Below, piece after piece: positions 1 through 7,213 of a DNA stretch of 21,351 nt (position 1 is the first letter of the stretch; each line of letters starts with the position of its first letter). The position numbers and the translations under genes were made by a program. Location: contig VAXR01000043.1 of the NCBI GenBank assembly GCA_005885165.1, positions 1 through 21,351 on the forward strand. Direction: 5' to 3'. A model generated the notes under the pieces. It was not told where the DNA came from. It saw only the letters and a list, made by a program, of their open reading frames with translations, and ran no database searches. This stretch comes from Actinomycetota bacterium. Lineage in GTDB: Bacteria; Actinomycetota; Thermoleophilia; Solirubrobacterales; Thermoleophilaceae.

Positions 1-2
1 CG

Positions 3-635
3 ACGGTCACCTATGTGCTGCTCGGAATCAACGTGGCCGTCGAGCTCATCTCACTCGCCGCCGGCGGCGCCGGCAGCGGGCTCGGCACCGACGCGATCCA
101 CCGCGACGGCGAGCTGTCGCGGGCGACGATCGCGCACGGCGACGTCTGGCGGCTCGTCACCTCGGGGTTCATCCACGCCGGGCTGCCGCACCTCCTCTTC
201 AACATGCTCGCGCTGTTCGTGCTCGGGACGCTGATCGAACCGGTCGTCGGTCGTTTCCGCTTCGCGCTGATCTACGGGGTCTCGCTGCTGTGCGGCTCGT
301 TCGGGGCGCTGCTGCTCGAGCCGAATGCGCCGGTCGTAGGCGCGTCGGGGGCGATCTTCGGGCTGCTCTCCGCCGGGATCGTGGTGCTCCGGGCGCGGGG
401 AATCAATCCGATGCAGAGCGGCCTCGGCTTCTGGCTCCTGCTCAACCTGCTCTTCACCTTCACCACCCGCGGGATCTCGATCGGCGGCCACCTCGGCGGC
501 CTCGTCGGCGGGGCCCTGGCGGCGATCGTCCTCTACGAGCTGGCGCCGAGGCTGCGGCTGCGGGGGCCCGCGCCGGCAGTCGTCGTGGCCGGGCTCGGCG
601 CGATCGCTGTGGCCGGGTCGCTGGCTATCAGCTGA
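3..635 (+). CDS. Rhomboid family intramembrane serine protease (5' end outside window)
   Basis: Cleaves membrane-spanning substrates within the bilayer. The frame is open from the window edge, so the start lies upstream; residue numbers here count from the GTG at 15. H59-x3-N63 in the HLLFN motif matches the conserved His/Asn of GlpG helix 2, GASGAIFG carries the catalytic serine (S111), and the GGHLGGLVGG motif supplies the catalytic histidine (H159). About six hydrophobic segments are visible, with a glycine-rich, polar first loop before HGDVWRLVTSGF, the usual entry to the rhomboid core. The C-terminus ends shortly after the last helix, with no extra domain. Its stop overlaps by 8 bp the stop region of the opposite-strand gene, so the two converge with no room for a separate terminator. 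Family and catalytic residues are clear; the substrate is unknown. Confidence 0.93.
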   Translation, partial: TVTYVLLGINVAVELISLAAGGAGSGLGTDAIHRDGELSRATIAHGDVWRLVTSGFIHAGLPHLLFNMLALFVLGTLIEPVVGRFRFALIYGVSLLCGSFGALLLEPNAPVVGASGAIFGLLSAGIVVLRARGINPMQSGLGFWLLLNLLFTFTTRGISIGGHLGGLVGGALAAIVLYELAPRLRLRGPAPAVVVAGLGAIAVAGSLAIS

Positions 636-1530
636 CCGCGGGCTCGAGCGCGAGCGAGCGGCCTGGAGGCGGTGCCGGCACGCGGTCGGGATGGAGGAGG
701 TGGGCGAGCAGCTCCAGGCCGTCCACCAGCCGCGGGCCGGGGCGGGAGAAGTAGGCGGCGGCGTCGACGGCCGCGATCCTGTCCGCGCCGAGCGCGGCCA
801 GCCGCGAGGCGTAGCTCCGCGCCTCCTCGTGAGCGCGCGGAGCGTCGTAGCCGCAGGGCATGACGACAACCAGCTCGGGCTGCCCGGCCTCGACCTCCTC
901 CCAGCTCACGACGCGCGATTTCTCGCCGGGGAGCCCGAGCGCGTCGTCGCCGCCCGCCAGATCGATCATCTGGGGCACCCAGTGGCCCCCGGCGTAGGCG
1001 GGATCGAGCCATTCGAGCGCGGCGACGCGCGGGCGGCGGGCGCCGGCGACGGCTCGACCCACGGCGTCGATCCGGTCGGCCGCCTCGGTCGCGAGCCGCT
1101 CGCCCGCCTCCGGGCTTCCGGCGGCCTCAGCTAGGTCGCGGACGCCGGCGATCACCTCCCCGAGCGTCGAGGGATCGAGCGATATGACCCGCGGCGGCGG
1201 TTCGAGCTCCTCAGCCACCGCCCGGACGTCGTCGTAGGAGACGGCGCAGACCTCACACACCGCCTGCGTGACCACTAGGTCCGGGGACAGGCGCGCTAGC
1301 ACCTCGCGGTCGAGCTCGTAGATCGCCTCGCCGCGCCCCGTGCGCTCGCGGACCTCGCGGTCGATCTCGGCCGCGGAGAGCCCATCGGGTATCACGCTCC
1401 GCGTGAGATGGGGCAACTCGGCGGCTTCTGGCGGATAATCGCACTCGTGGGTCACGGCGACCACCGAGTCGCCGAGGCCGAGTGCGAACAGAGTCTCGGT
1501 CGCAGAGGGGACGAGGCTCGCAACCTGCAT
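628..1530 (-). CDS. BtuF-like cobalamin/metal-binding protein (helical-backbone receptor), no signal peptide
   Basis: A 300-residue protein of the periplasmic-binding-protein-like II superfamily (BtuF/FecB type). It opens directly with the family's first strand and loop (ASLVPSATETLFALGLG), followed by VAVTHECDYP, then SPDLVVTQAVCEVCAV in lobe one, a long linking helix near residues 130-165, and lobe two with a GGHWVPQMIDLAGG motif near residue 190. Family members of this kind are annotated as cobalamin-binding or ABC-transporter substrate-binding proteins. I chose the ATG at 1530 because the conserved strand begins there; the frame stays open upstream but that part is antisense to other genes. 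There is no signal peptide or lipobox, and no permease or ATPase gene is in the window, so an import role is uncertain. It is divergent from the dehydratase gene across 10 bp and has no clear ribosome site. Confidence 0.85.
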   Translation of the reverse strand: MQVASLVPSATETLFALGLGDSVVAVTHECDYPPEAAELPHLTRSVIPDGLSAAEIDREVRERTGRGEAIYELDREVLARLSPDLVVTQAVCEVCAVSYDDVRAVAEELEPPPRVISLDPSTLGEVIAGVRDLAEAAGSPEAGERLATEAADRIDAVGRAVAGARRPRVAALEWLDPAYAGGHWVPQMIDLAGGDDALGLPGEKSRVVSWEEVEAGQPELVVVMPCGYDAPRAHEEARSYASRLAALGADRIAAVDAAAYFSRPGPRLVDGLELLAHLLHPDRVPAPPPGRSLALEPAVS

Positions 1531-1540
1531 ACGAGGAACG

Positions 1541-1819
1541 ATGGCAACTCTGAGCGACGAAGCGATTGAAGAGCGGCTGCGCGGCCTTGACGGCTGGGAG
1601 CGAAAGGGAGACACGATCGAGCGGGAGTTCAAGTTTGAGGACTTCCAGGGCTCGGTCGACTTCGTGAACCGGATCACGCCGCCGGCCGAGGAGATGAACC
1701 ACCATCCCGACCTGGCGATCTCCTGGAACAAGGTGACCGTGTCGCTCTCCACGCACTCCCAGGGCGGGTTGACGGAGAGCGACTTCGAGCTTGCCGCGCG
1801 GATCGATCCGCTCGCATAG
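1541..1819 (+). CDS. 4a-hydroxytetrahydrobiopterin dehydratase (PCD/DCoH family)
   Basis: Dehydrates 4a-hydroxytetrahydropterin to quinonoid dihydropterin, the recycling step after pterin-dependent aromatic amino acid hydroxylation. The 92-residue length is normal for the family. The active-site signature is complete: E51-M-N-H54-H55-P56-D57, then the VTVSLSTHSQGGLTESDF block with H72, the third conserved histidine. The start is an ATG with a GAGG ribosome site at 1533-1536. No aromatic amino acid hydroxylase is in the window, so the partner must be elsewhere; a moonlighting role, as known for some DCoH proteins, cannot be excluded. The 3' end overlaps the start of the downstream secreted protein by 29 bp in another frame, which suggests coupled translation. 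Confidence 0.92.
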   Translation: MATLSDEAIEERLRGLDGWERKGDTIEREFKFEDFQGSVDFVNRITPPAEEMNHHPDLAISWNKVTVSLSTHSQGGLTESDFELAARIDPLA

Positions 1820-4484
1820 CGGCAGGGCGGTCGCGGCGCTCGCCGCGACCCTGGCGGCGGGGGCGATGGCGCCGGCGGTGTGTGGTGCGCGGACCGTGCG
1901 CGTGTTCGCCGTGCAGCCGAAGCTCGATCTCGCCTGGATGCAGAGCCGCGCGACGTATCACGACAAGATGTTCGCGCTGGCCGACCGCCGCCTGCGCGGT
2001 CCCAGCGCCCCGCTGATGCAACACGGCGCGGCCGACTTCGCCTCGCACCTCCTCGGTCCCGCAGACCCGCGGCGACCGGTGTCCACGGCGCGCGACCTGG
2101 TCGCCTGGCCGGAGGACATCGGGCTGCTGGCGGCGCTGACCGGGCAGCGCGCCGCCGCCGCGCGCTCGTCGGGCTCGCTAACCAGCGCGATCGTCGCGCT
2201 GCTCGGCGCCTACGCGCCGCAGAACGGCTACTACGCGAGCAAGTACCCGGCCGTCGCCTCGCGGACGCCACAGGTGCGGCTCCTGGCGCTCTCGCTCACC
2301 GACACGTTTGCGAGGACGGCCGTCGAGACGTTCTCCGAGATGGCCCGCCGCTACCGCGTCTGGCTCGAGGCCGGCATCGACATGGCCCAGGACTGGAAGG
2401 TCGTGTGCAACGACAAGGCGGCGTTCAACTCGGCCCACCCGGCGCGGCTTCCCGACGGCGAGCGCTGCGCGGAGCAGAACCCCGGGAAGGTCGCGCTGCT
2501 GGGCGATCCGGGCAAGCCCGCGCGCGACTACGCATACGAGGCGACCAGCCCGAACGCGTCCAACATGGCGCTCGTCTTCGACCCGCTCGGCCGGCTCAGG
2601 TCGAAGCAGGTGAAGACCTACCTGACCCCCACCGAGCTGCCGGGGCAGCTCGACCTCGTCCCCGGCGAGGTGAGCCGCGGGCTCGGCGCGCTCCGCACCC
2701 CAGTGGGCACGCTGGGCTTCGTGACGAGCAAGGACGCCTGGATGCCGGACGTCCAGGACCGCCTCGACGAGCAGCACGTCGACGTCCTCGTGCAACCGGA
2801 GTTCTTCGTGAACGACGTCGTGGGGAACCCGGGCATGTGGGCGCCGGACACGATGCTCGGCGCGGGCTACAGCGACGCCCTGCGGCTGCCGTCGGTGCGG
2901 ACGATGGTCGAGCCCGACACCGACGGCAACATCTTCGAGTTCACCGCCGACGCCCAGTCGCACATCGTGCTGAAGCCGCACGGCGCCAGGGATCGCGCGA
3001 GCGATAAGGCCGGCCACCTGGTCGGGCAGCCCGACCATCCCGGGCTCGCGTCGGTGATGCGGTGGGTGGTGCGCGATCCGATTCGCCCGCACGAGCCGTT
3101 CCCCGCGCGCCGCCACCGGCTCGACGTGGCCGGCCGCGCCCTCCAGCCGGGGTCGGGCAAGAAGTGCCCCGACCCGGCTCGGCCCGGGCCGTGCGAGAAC
3201 GGCCAGGTGGAGGGCGTGCTGTGGCGCGACATAACGGTCGGCGGTCATCCACGCCGTCGCCTGTACCGCGGTCACCGGGTGCGGACGCCATTCTCGCCCT
3301 CGCGCGCCGTGGCTCAATCGGACCACGCGCAGAGGAATGCGGCTGTCGCTATGCGCGGGCGAAACGCGGTCGTCGCGTTCGAGGAGCACATCGGGTCGCA
3401 CGACGTGGTTCTCGTTGTCCGCTCGCGGGATCGCGGCAGGAGCTGGTCGCGGCCTGTGCGAGCGGCGCGGCACCGTGGGGGGCGCGTGAACGAGTGGTGG
3501 CCGTCGGTCGCCCTCGGTCCGGGCCGCGAGGTGACGGTCGCCTGGGGCGACGATTCAACGGGCGTCCAGCGTGCCTACTTCGCGCGCTCCACGAGCGGAG
3601 GGCGAACGTTCGCCGCCGCGCGCGTGCTCGACCCGGCCTCTCCGGCCGGCGTGGCGCAGTGGCGCCCGGTGCTGGCCCAGGGGCCGGGCGGGACGGTCCA
3701 CGCCGTGTTCGTCGACGAGCGCGCACGCTCCGCCGACGACGACCTCCCGCAGGCCGGCGTCTACTACACGCGGATCGTCCACGGTGTGGCGCGGCCGGCG
3801 CGCCTCCTCGACGGCGGGACGCCGGGTCCACTTGCCGCGAAGCTCCACAACGCGTGGGAGCCGCGGATCGCGGTGCGGGGCCGTCGCGTGCTGGTGGCCT
3901 GGATCGACTTCCTGAACTACGACTGGGGCGTCTTCTCCCGGGCCTCCTCGAACGGAGGCGGGAGCTTCGGGCCGCAGCGGAGGGTCACCGACAACCGCGA
4001 GGGCGACCCGAACGGGGGCACGCAGCAGGAGGAGCTCGCGGCGTCCCCGGACCCGGTGCTCACGCGCGGCGGCCCGCTGATCGCGTGGACGGACTTCCGC
4101 AAGCGCGACTCGGCGGCGACCATTCCGCACCAGCAGTACGACATCGACGTGGCCGTCCCGGGCGGGCGCAACCGCCAGGTCGATCCGTACGGCAGGCTTC
4201 AGAAGTCGACCTTCTCGCCCTCCGCGTGCGCAGGCGGTGGCGGAGCGTTCGTGGCCTTCCAGGACGCCGGCGCGGCGCAGAGCCGGATCCGGCTCGTGCC
4301 CGTGCGCGCCGCCCGCCGCCGCCGCGGGGTTGCCCGCGTGGACGACGGGGGTGCGCGTGCGGGCGACTCCTGGCGGCCGCGACTCGCGTGCACGGGCCGC
4401 AGGGTGCTGGCGGTGTGGGAGAGCGAGCGCGACGGCCCCGACCAGATCTACGCGGCCTTCGCGCGCCCGAGGCGGCTTCCGTAG
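1791..4484 (+). CDS. Secreted nitrilase-fold/beta-propeller fusion with catalytic Cys replaced by Ser
   Basis: An 897-residue exported protein with two parts. A TTG start gives a signal peptide: a basic N-end, a hydrophobic stretch at about residues 13-30, and a likely cut near AVCGA. Residues about 35-420 resemble carbon-nitrogen hydrolases: the opening strand VRVFAVQPKLDL, E108 in AWPED, K275 with E282 in KTYLTPTE (compare K-x-x-L-V-P-F-G-E of apolipoprotein N-acyltransferase), and the nucleophile strand LGFVTSKDAWMPD, where S313 sits at the place normally held by Cys. Residues about 505-895 are a sialidase-like propeller with one full Asp-box (SRDRGRSW, 545-552) and weaker copies (STSGGRTF, SSNGGGSF). 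Start choice rests on the signal peptide; it overlaps the dehydratase gene by 29 bp. The substrate is unknown. It may be a serine hydrolase, a binding pseudoenzyme, or an acyl-transfer enzyme. Confidence 0.8.
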   Translation: MPRGSIRSHSGRAVAALAATLAAGAMAPAVCGARTVRVFAVQPKLDLAWMQSRATYHDKMFALADRRLRGPSAPLMQHGAADFASHLLGPADPRRPVSTARDLVAWPEDIGLLAALTGQRAAAARSSGSLTSAIVALLGAYAPQNGYYASKYPAVASRTPQVRLLALSLTDTFARTAVETFSEMARRYRVWLEAGIDMAQDWKVVCNDKAAFNSAHPARLPDGERCAEQNPGKVALLGDPGKPARDYAYEATSPNASNMALVFDPLGRLRSKQVKTYLTPTELPGQLDLVPGEVSRGLGALRTPVGTLGFVTSKDAWMPDVQDRLDEQHVDVLVQPEFFVNDVVGNPGMWAPDTMLGAGYSDALRLPSVRTMVEPDTDGNIFEFTADAQSHIVLKPHGARDRASDKAGHLVGQPDHPGLASVMRWVVRDPIRPHEPFPARRHRLDVAGRALQPGSGKKCPDPARPGPCENGQVEGVLWRDITVGGHPRRRLYRGHRVRTPFSPSRAVAQSDHAQRNAAVAMRGRNAVVAFEEHIGSHDVVLVVRSRDRGRSWSRPVRAARHRGGRVNEWWPSVALGPGREVTVAWGDDSTGVQRAYFARSTSGGRTFAAARVLDPASPAGVAQWRPVLAQGPGGTVHAVFVDERARSADDDLPQAGVYYTRIVHGVARPARLLDGGTPGPLAAKLHNAWEPRIAVRGRRVLVAWIDFLNYDWGVFSRASSNGGGSFGPQRRVTDNREGDPNGGTQQEELAASPDPVLTRGGPLIAWTDFRKRDSAATIPHQQYDIDVAVPGGRNRQVDPYGRLQKSTFSPSACAGGGGAFVAFQDAGAAQSRIRLVPVRAARRRRGVARVDDGGARAGDSWRPRLACTGRRVLAVWESERDGPDQIYAAFARPRRLP

Positions 4485-4847
4485 CGTCCCGTACCTAGGC
4501 AGGAAAGCCTGGTCGCTGTCCTGGATTTGGCACCGTATGGGTGCTCTAGGCAGAACAGCTCGGTCGGTCCCCACCCTCCTTCGTCGCCTCCCGGGAAGCG
4601 CCCCGCCATACGAGGGCGACCGAGCGGAACGCGAACACGCCGGAGCGCAACGCGACGACGCCTCCGCACGCGCCAAGCCGCCCCGCAAGCGCCATGCCGG
4701 CGGGTCCGGGACCCTCTGGTAGCCTGATCCGCGTTCGCCTGATGAGCGACGACGAACCTCCTCGAAGTAGGCCGCTAGCGGGGGCAAGCGCGTCGTGATC
4801 GCGCGGCTGAGTATGCGCTCGTCCGCTCGCGCCTCGACCGCCTCGAC
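4485..4847. other. Gene-free stretch with candidate promoter, hairpin and short direct repeat
   Basis: No convincing gene in any frame. Visible items: an 8-bp direct repeat CTAGGCAG at 4495-4502 and 4546-4553; between the copies, a hairpin GCACC-GTATG-GGTGC at 4530-4544; and a -10-like TAGCCT at 4720-4725 pointing at the CNNM-type gene. Frame 3 from 4779 onward already encodes CNNM-family sequence (AAEYALVRSRLDRL from 4803) ahead of the first usable start at 4848, and that frame is closed by a TAG at 4776-4778. No hydrophobic segment that could be the missing first helix is found in the three forward frames of 4741-4800. Confidence 0.5.
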
Positions 4848-6092
4848 GTGCTCGAGAGCGAGGGCGCCCGCGGCGCGCAGTTCGCGCATCGCCAGATCGA
4901 CAGGATCGACGAGTACATCGCCGCCTGCCAGGTGGGGATCACGCTCGCCTCGATCGGCATCGGCGCCGTCGGCGAGCCGGTGATCGCGCACTACCTGAAG
5001 AAGCCCCTCGGCACCCCCGTCGGGCACGCCGCCGCGGTCACGATCGCCGGGGTGATCGCCTACCTCATCCTCACCACGACTCACATCACGTTCGGCGAGC
5101 TCGCGCCGAAGATCTTCACCGTCGCGCACCCGGAGACGGTTGCTCGGCGGCTTGCGCGGCCCCTTGAGTTCTTCACAGCTCTGTTCCGACCGGTTAGCAC
5201 GACGCTCACCGCCCTGGCCCGCCTCATCCTGCGGCCCTTCGGCGTGCGATCGGAGGGGCTCGGGGAGGAGGAGACGACCTCCGAGGACCTGAAGTTCCTG
5301 ATCGCGCGGAGCGCCAGCGGCGGAACGCTCGACCCCGGCGAGGCCGGGATGCTCTCGGGCGTCTTCCACCTGCACGAGCAGGAGGCGAGGCAGGTGATGA
5401 CGCCGATCCCGGCCGTCGTGACGGTCGACATATCGGAGGACGTACGGACCGCGCTTCGCCGCTGCATCGACTCCGGTCACACGCGGCTGGTAGTGACCGA
5501 GGATGACAACACCGACCGCGTCGTCGGGGTCGTGCACAACAACCCGCTCGCGCGGCTGTTGATGACGCGCGGCCCCGACGGCTCGATCGAGCCGGCGATC
5601 AGGGACGCCTTGATCGTCCCCGAGACCAAGCCGCTCGACGACCTGCTCGCCGACCTCCAGCGCGAGCGCACGGCGCTCGCCGTCGTCGTCGACGAGTACG
5701 GCCGGACCGTCGGGATCGTGACGGTCGAGGACATCATCGAGGAGGTCGTCGGGGAGATCGCCGACGAGACGGACCCCGCGGGCGGCGCCGTCCGGCAGCT
5801 ACAGAACGGCGACTGGTACGTGCGCGGCCACGTGCCGATCACCGACCTGGCGGACTACGGGCTCGAGCTGCCGAGCGAGTCGGACGCCTACAACTCGGTC
5901 GGCGGCTTCGTCTTCAGCGAGCTCGGCCGGCTTCCCAAGCGCGGAGACACCGTGCGAACAAACGGCTACGTGCTGCGCGTCGAGTCGGTGCGCGAGAACC
6001 GGATCGAGGCGGTCCGGATTCGCCACGAGAGGCCGCCCGCCCCGGCCGACAAAGTCCCGCCGCCCGAGTCCTCCCGCAGCGAGACGGCCTGA
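4848..6092 (+). CDS. CNNM/CorC-type membrane protein (DUF21-CBS-CBS-CorC_HlyC), apparently N-terminally truncated
   Basis: A 'hemolysin family' protein of the CNNM/CorC type, linked in studied members to magnesium or other divalent cation export. Numbering from the GTG at 4848: DUF21 membrane domain about 1-165 with hydrophobic segments near 25-45, 60-90 and 105-135; CBS1 about 178-240 (VMTPIPAVVTVDISEDV ... VVGVVHN); CBS2 about 255-310 (VVVDEYGRTVGIVTVEDIIEEVVGEI); CorC_HlyC C-terminal domain about 320-400 (YNSVGGFVFSELGRLPKRGD). Family members normally begin with a hydrophobic helix running into F-x-A-A-E-x-A-L-V; here AAEYALVRSR is present in frame at 4803-4832, but there is no start codon for it and no preceding helix. 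The gene is therefore either a truncated, possibly non-functional copy or the result of a local assembly deletion. The rest shows no frame damage. Confidence 0.82.
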   Translation: MLESEGARGAQFAHRQIDRIDEYIAACQVGITLASIGIGAVGEPVIAHYLKKPLGTPVGHAAAVTIAGVIAYLILTTTHITFGELAPKIFTVAHPETVARRLARPLEFFTALFRPVSTTLTALARLILRPFGVRSEGLGEEETTSEDLKFLIARSASGGTLDPGEAGMLSGVFHLHEQEARQVMTPIPAVVTVDISEDVRTALRRCIDSGHTRLVVTEDDNTDRVVGVVHNNPLARLLMTRGPDGSIEPAIRDALIVPETKPLDDLLADLQRERTALAVVVDEYGRTVGIVTVEDIIEEVVGEIADETDPAGGAVRQLQNGDWYVRGHVPITDLADYGLELPSESDAYNSVGGFVFSELGRLPKRGDTVRTNGYVLRVESVRENRIEAVRIRHERPPAPADKVPPPESSRSETA

Positions 6093-6112
6093 GCCCGCGG
6101 CCGCGGCTCAGG
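6088..6112. terminator. Bidirectional hairpin terminator between convergent genes
   Basis: An 8-bp perfect stem (CCTGAGCC with GGCTCAGG) continues through a one-base bulge into two more pairs closing a GGCC loop. It sits exactly where the CNNM-type gene (+) and the DUF899 gene (-) meet, and both stop codons lie in its arms. There is no long T-run, which is common for actinobacterial hairpin terminators. The hairpin itself is seen in the sequence; its termination role is inferred. Confidence 0.6.
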
Positions 6113-6842
6113 TCTTCCCGTACTCGTCGTGGCGGCGCAGCCAGAGGTCCGGGTCGCCCTCCTCGTGGCGGCCCATCGGCGTCCGGTCGAGCAGGCCGTA
6201 GTAGGCCATCGCCGGCTCGAGGCCGCGCGCGGTGCTCACGTACGTCCGGTAGACGGTGCCGTCCGATAGCGCGTAGGCGCTGAGCCCGGGGCCCTCGGAG
6301 ACGTAGCCCGCGACGTCCGTGCCGGACCTCTTCGCCATCTGCTTGACGGTCGGGGGAATCTCGCCCTCGAGGAACGGCTTCAACTCCTCCTCGGTGGAGG
6401 CGAAGCCGAGGTCGCGGTGAAAGTCGCTGCCGGCCGTCGAGACCCAGTCGAAGCTCCAACCCATCCGCTCCCTGTACGCGAGCAGCTTGTCGAGCGGCGC
6501 GCGCGAGGAGCAGATCAGCGTCACGTCGCGGGCCTTCAGGTGGACCACCTGCGGGTTGAGCGTGTCCGCGATCGAGGAGCAGACAGTGCAGCCGGCCTCG
6601 TACGAGGGGCCGAACATGAAGTGGTAGATGAGCAGCTGCGAGCGTCCGTCGAACAGCTCGGCGAGGGACTTCGTTCCGTCGGCGGTCGCGAACTCGTATT
6701 CCTTCTCGACCGGGACCCACGGCAGCTCCCGGCGCAGCTCGGCGAGCTCGTCGTTCATCCGGGTGAGCTCCTTCTCGCGCCCCAGCAGCTCCTCGCGAGC
6801 AGCCTGCCACTCCTCCTGTGTCCCAACCCTGTGCGTCGGCAT
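6108..6842 (-). CDS. DUF899 family thioredoxin-like protein
   Basis: A 244-residue protein of the DUF899 family, predicted to have a thioredoxin-like fold; no function is established. The helical N-end (TQEEWQAAREELLGREKELTR) is followed by the strand block LLIYHFMFGP, then C85-T-V-C88 in the AGCTVCSSIAD motif at the place of a thioredoxin CxxC, then DVTLICSSRAPLDKLLAYRERMGW and WVSTAGSDFHRDLGF, all family hallmarks. It starts at an ATG with an AGAGGAGA ribosome site about 5 bases upstream. It is divergent from an ArsR-type regulator, and a palindrome at 6885-6900 lies between the two, so it is probably controlled by that regulator. A role in redox or detoxification is plausible from the CxxC and the neighbours but is not shown. 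Confidence 0.9.
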   Translation of the reverse strand: MPTHRVGTQEEWQAAREELLGREKELTRMNDELAELRRELPWVPVEKEYEFATADGTKSLAELFDGRSQLLIYHFMFGPSYEAGCTVCSSIADTLNPQVVHLKARDVTLICSSRAPLDKLLAYRERMGWSFDWVSTAGSDFHRDLGFASTEEELKPFLEGEIPPTVKQMAKRSGTDVAGYVSEGPGLSAYALSDGTVYRTYVSTARGLEPAMAYYGLLDRTPMGRHEEGDPDLWLRRHDEYGKT

Positions 6843-6884
6843 CGGCGTCTCCTCTGTCGGTTCCGTTCAGGTCAGCCTATATTG

Positions 6885-6900
6885 TTAGCGAATTGGCTAA
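6885..6900. promoter_or_regulatory. Palindromic operator, likely for the adjacent ArsR-type regulator
   Basis: Arms TTAGC (6885-6889) and GCTAA (6896-6900) flank a central AATT, so 14 of 16 positions are symmetric. It lies just downstream of a good -10 hexamer TATATT (6878-6883) on the + strand and covers the TTG start proposed for the regulator gene, while sitting upstream of the DUF899 gene on the other strand. ArsR/SmtB proteins bind such A/T-rich imperfect palindromes. An AT-rich 16-mer in this GC-rich window is itself striking. Confidence 0.7.
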
Positions 6901-7213
6901 TGATACGTTCACCGCCCTCGCCCATCCGCTCCGGCGGCGGATCGTTGAGAGGCTCAGCGGCGGTCCGGCGACGGTCGGCGAGGCCACCGGCGACCTCGGC
7001 GTCTCCAAGCCGACCGTATCCCGGCACCTGAGGGCTCTCGAGGAGGCGCGGGTGGTGACGCGGGTGATCGACGGACGGAGCCACCGCCTGGCGCTGCGGC
7101 CGGATACGCTCGCCGAGGCGTCGAAGTGGATAGAGACACAGCGCACGCGCTGGGAGGGCCTCTTCGACGCGGTCGGCGAGTACCTGCAGGAGGAGCGAGC
7201 GGACAGAAGATGA
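6893..7213 (+). CDS. ArsR/SmtB-family winged-helix transcriptional regulator
   Basis: About 106 residues with a complete ArsR-type winged helix: NDTFTALAHPLRRRIVERL (helix 1-2), the HTH EATGDLGVSKPTVSRHLRALEEARVV, and the wing TRVIDGRSHRLALR. It lacks the Cys-rich metal motif (CxC) of ArsR/SmtB metal sensors, so it belongs to the non-metal branch usually paired with SRPBCC (AHSA1-type) genes. The start is uncertain: TTG at 6893 puts the protein directly at the conserved NDTF..LA.P motif and close to a +1 expected from the TATATT at 6878-6883; an upstream start at 6818 would run through the promoter and operator and is less likely. The stop overlaps the next gene by ATGA, so the pair is co-translated. 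Probably autoregulated through 6885-6900. Confidence 0.88.
   Translation: MANDTFTALAHPLRRRIVERLSGGPATVGEATGDLGVSKPTVSRHLRALEEARVVTRVIDGRSHRLALRPDTLAEASKWIETQRTRWEGLFDAVGEYLQEERADRR

Noticed and set aside
1531..2271. Upstream extension of the BtuF-like gene (frame open to 2271)
   Set aside because: The extension is antisense to the dehydratase and the secreted protein, is Arg/Ser/Pro-rich, and the fold's first strand starts exactly at the ATG at 1530.
3555..5537. 660-codon open frame on the minus strand
   Set aside because: It spans two real plus-strand genes and the gap between them and encodes Arg/Gly/Val-rich sequence with no domain, typical of antisense frames in GC-rich DNA.
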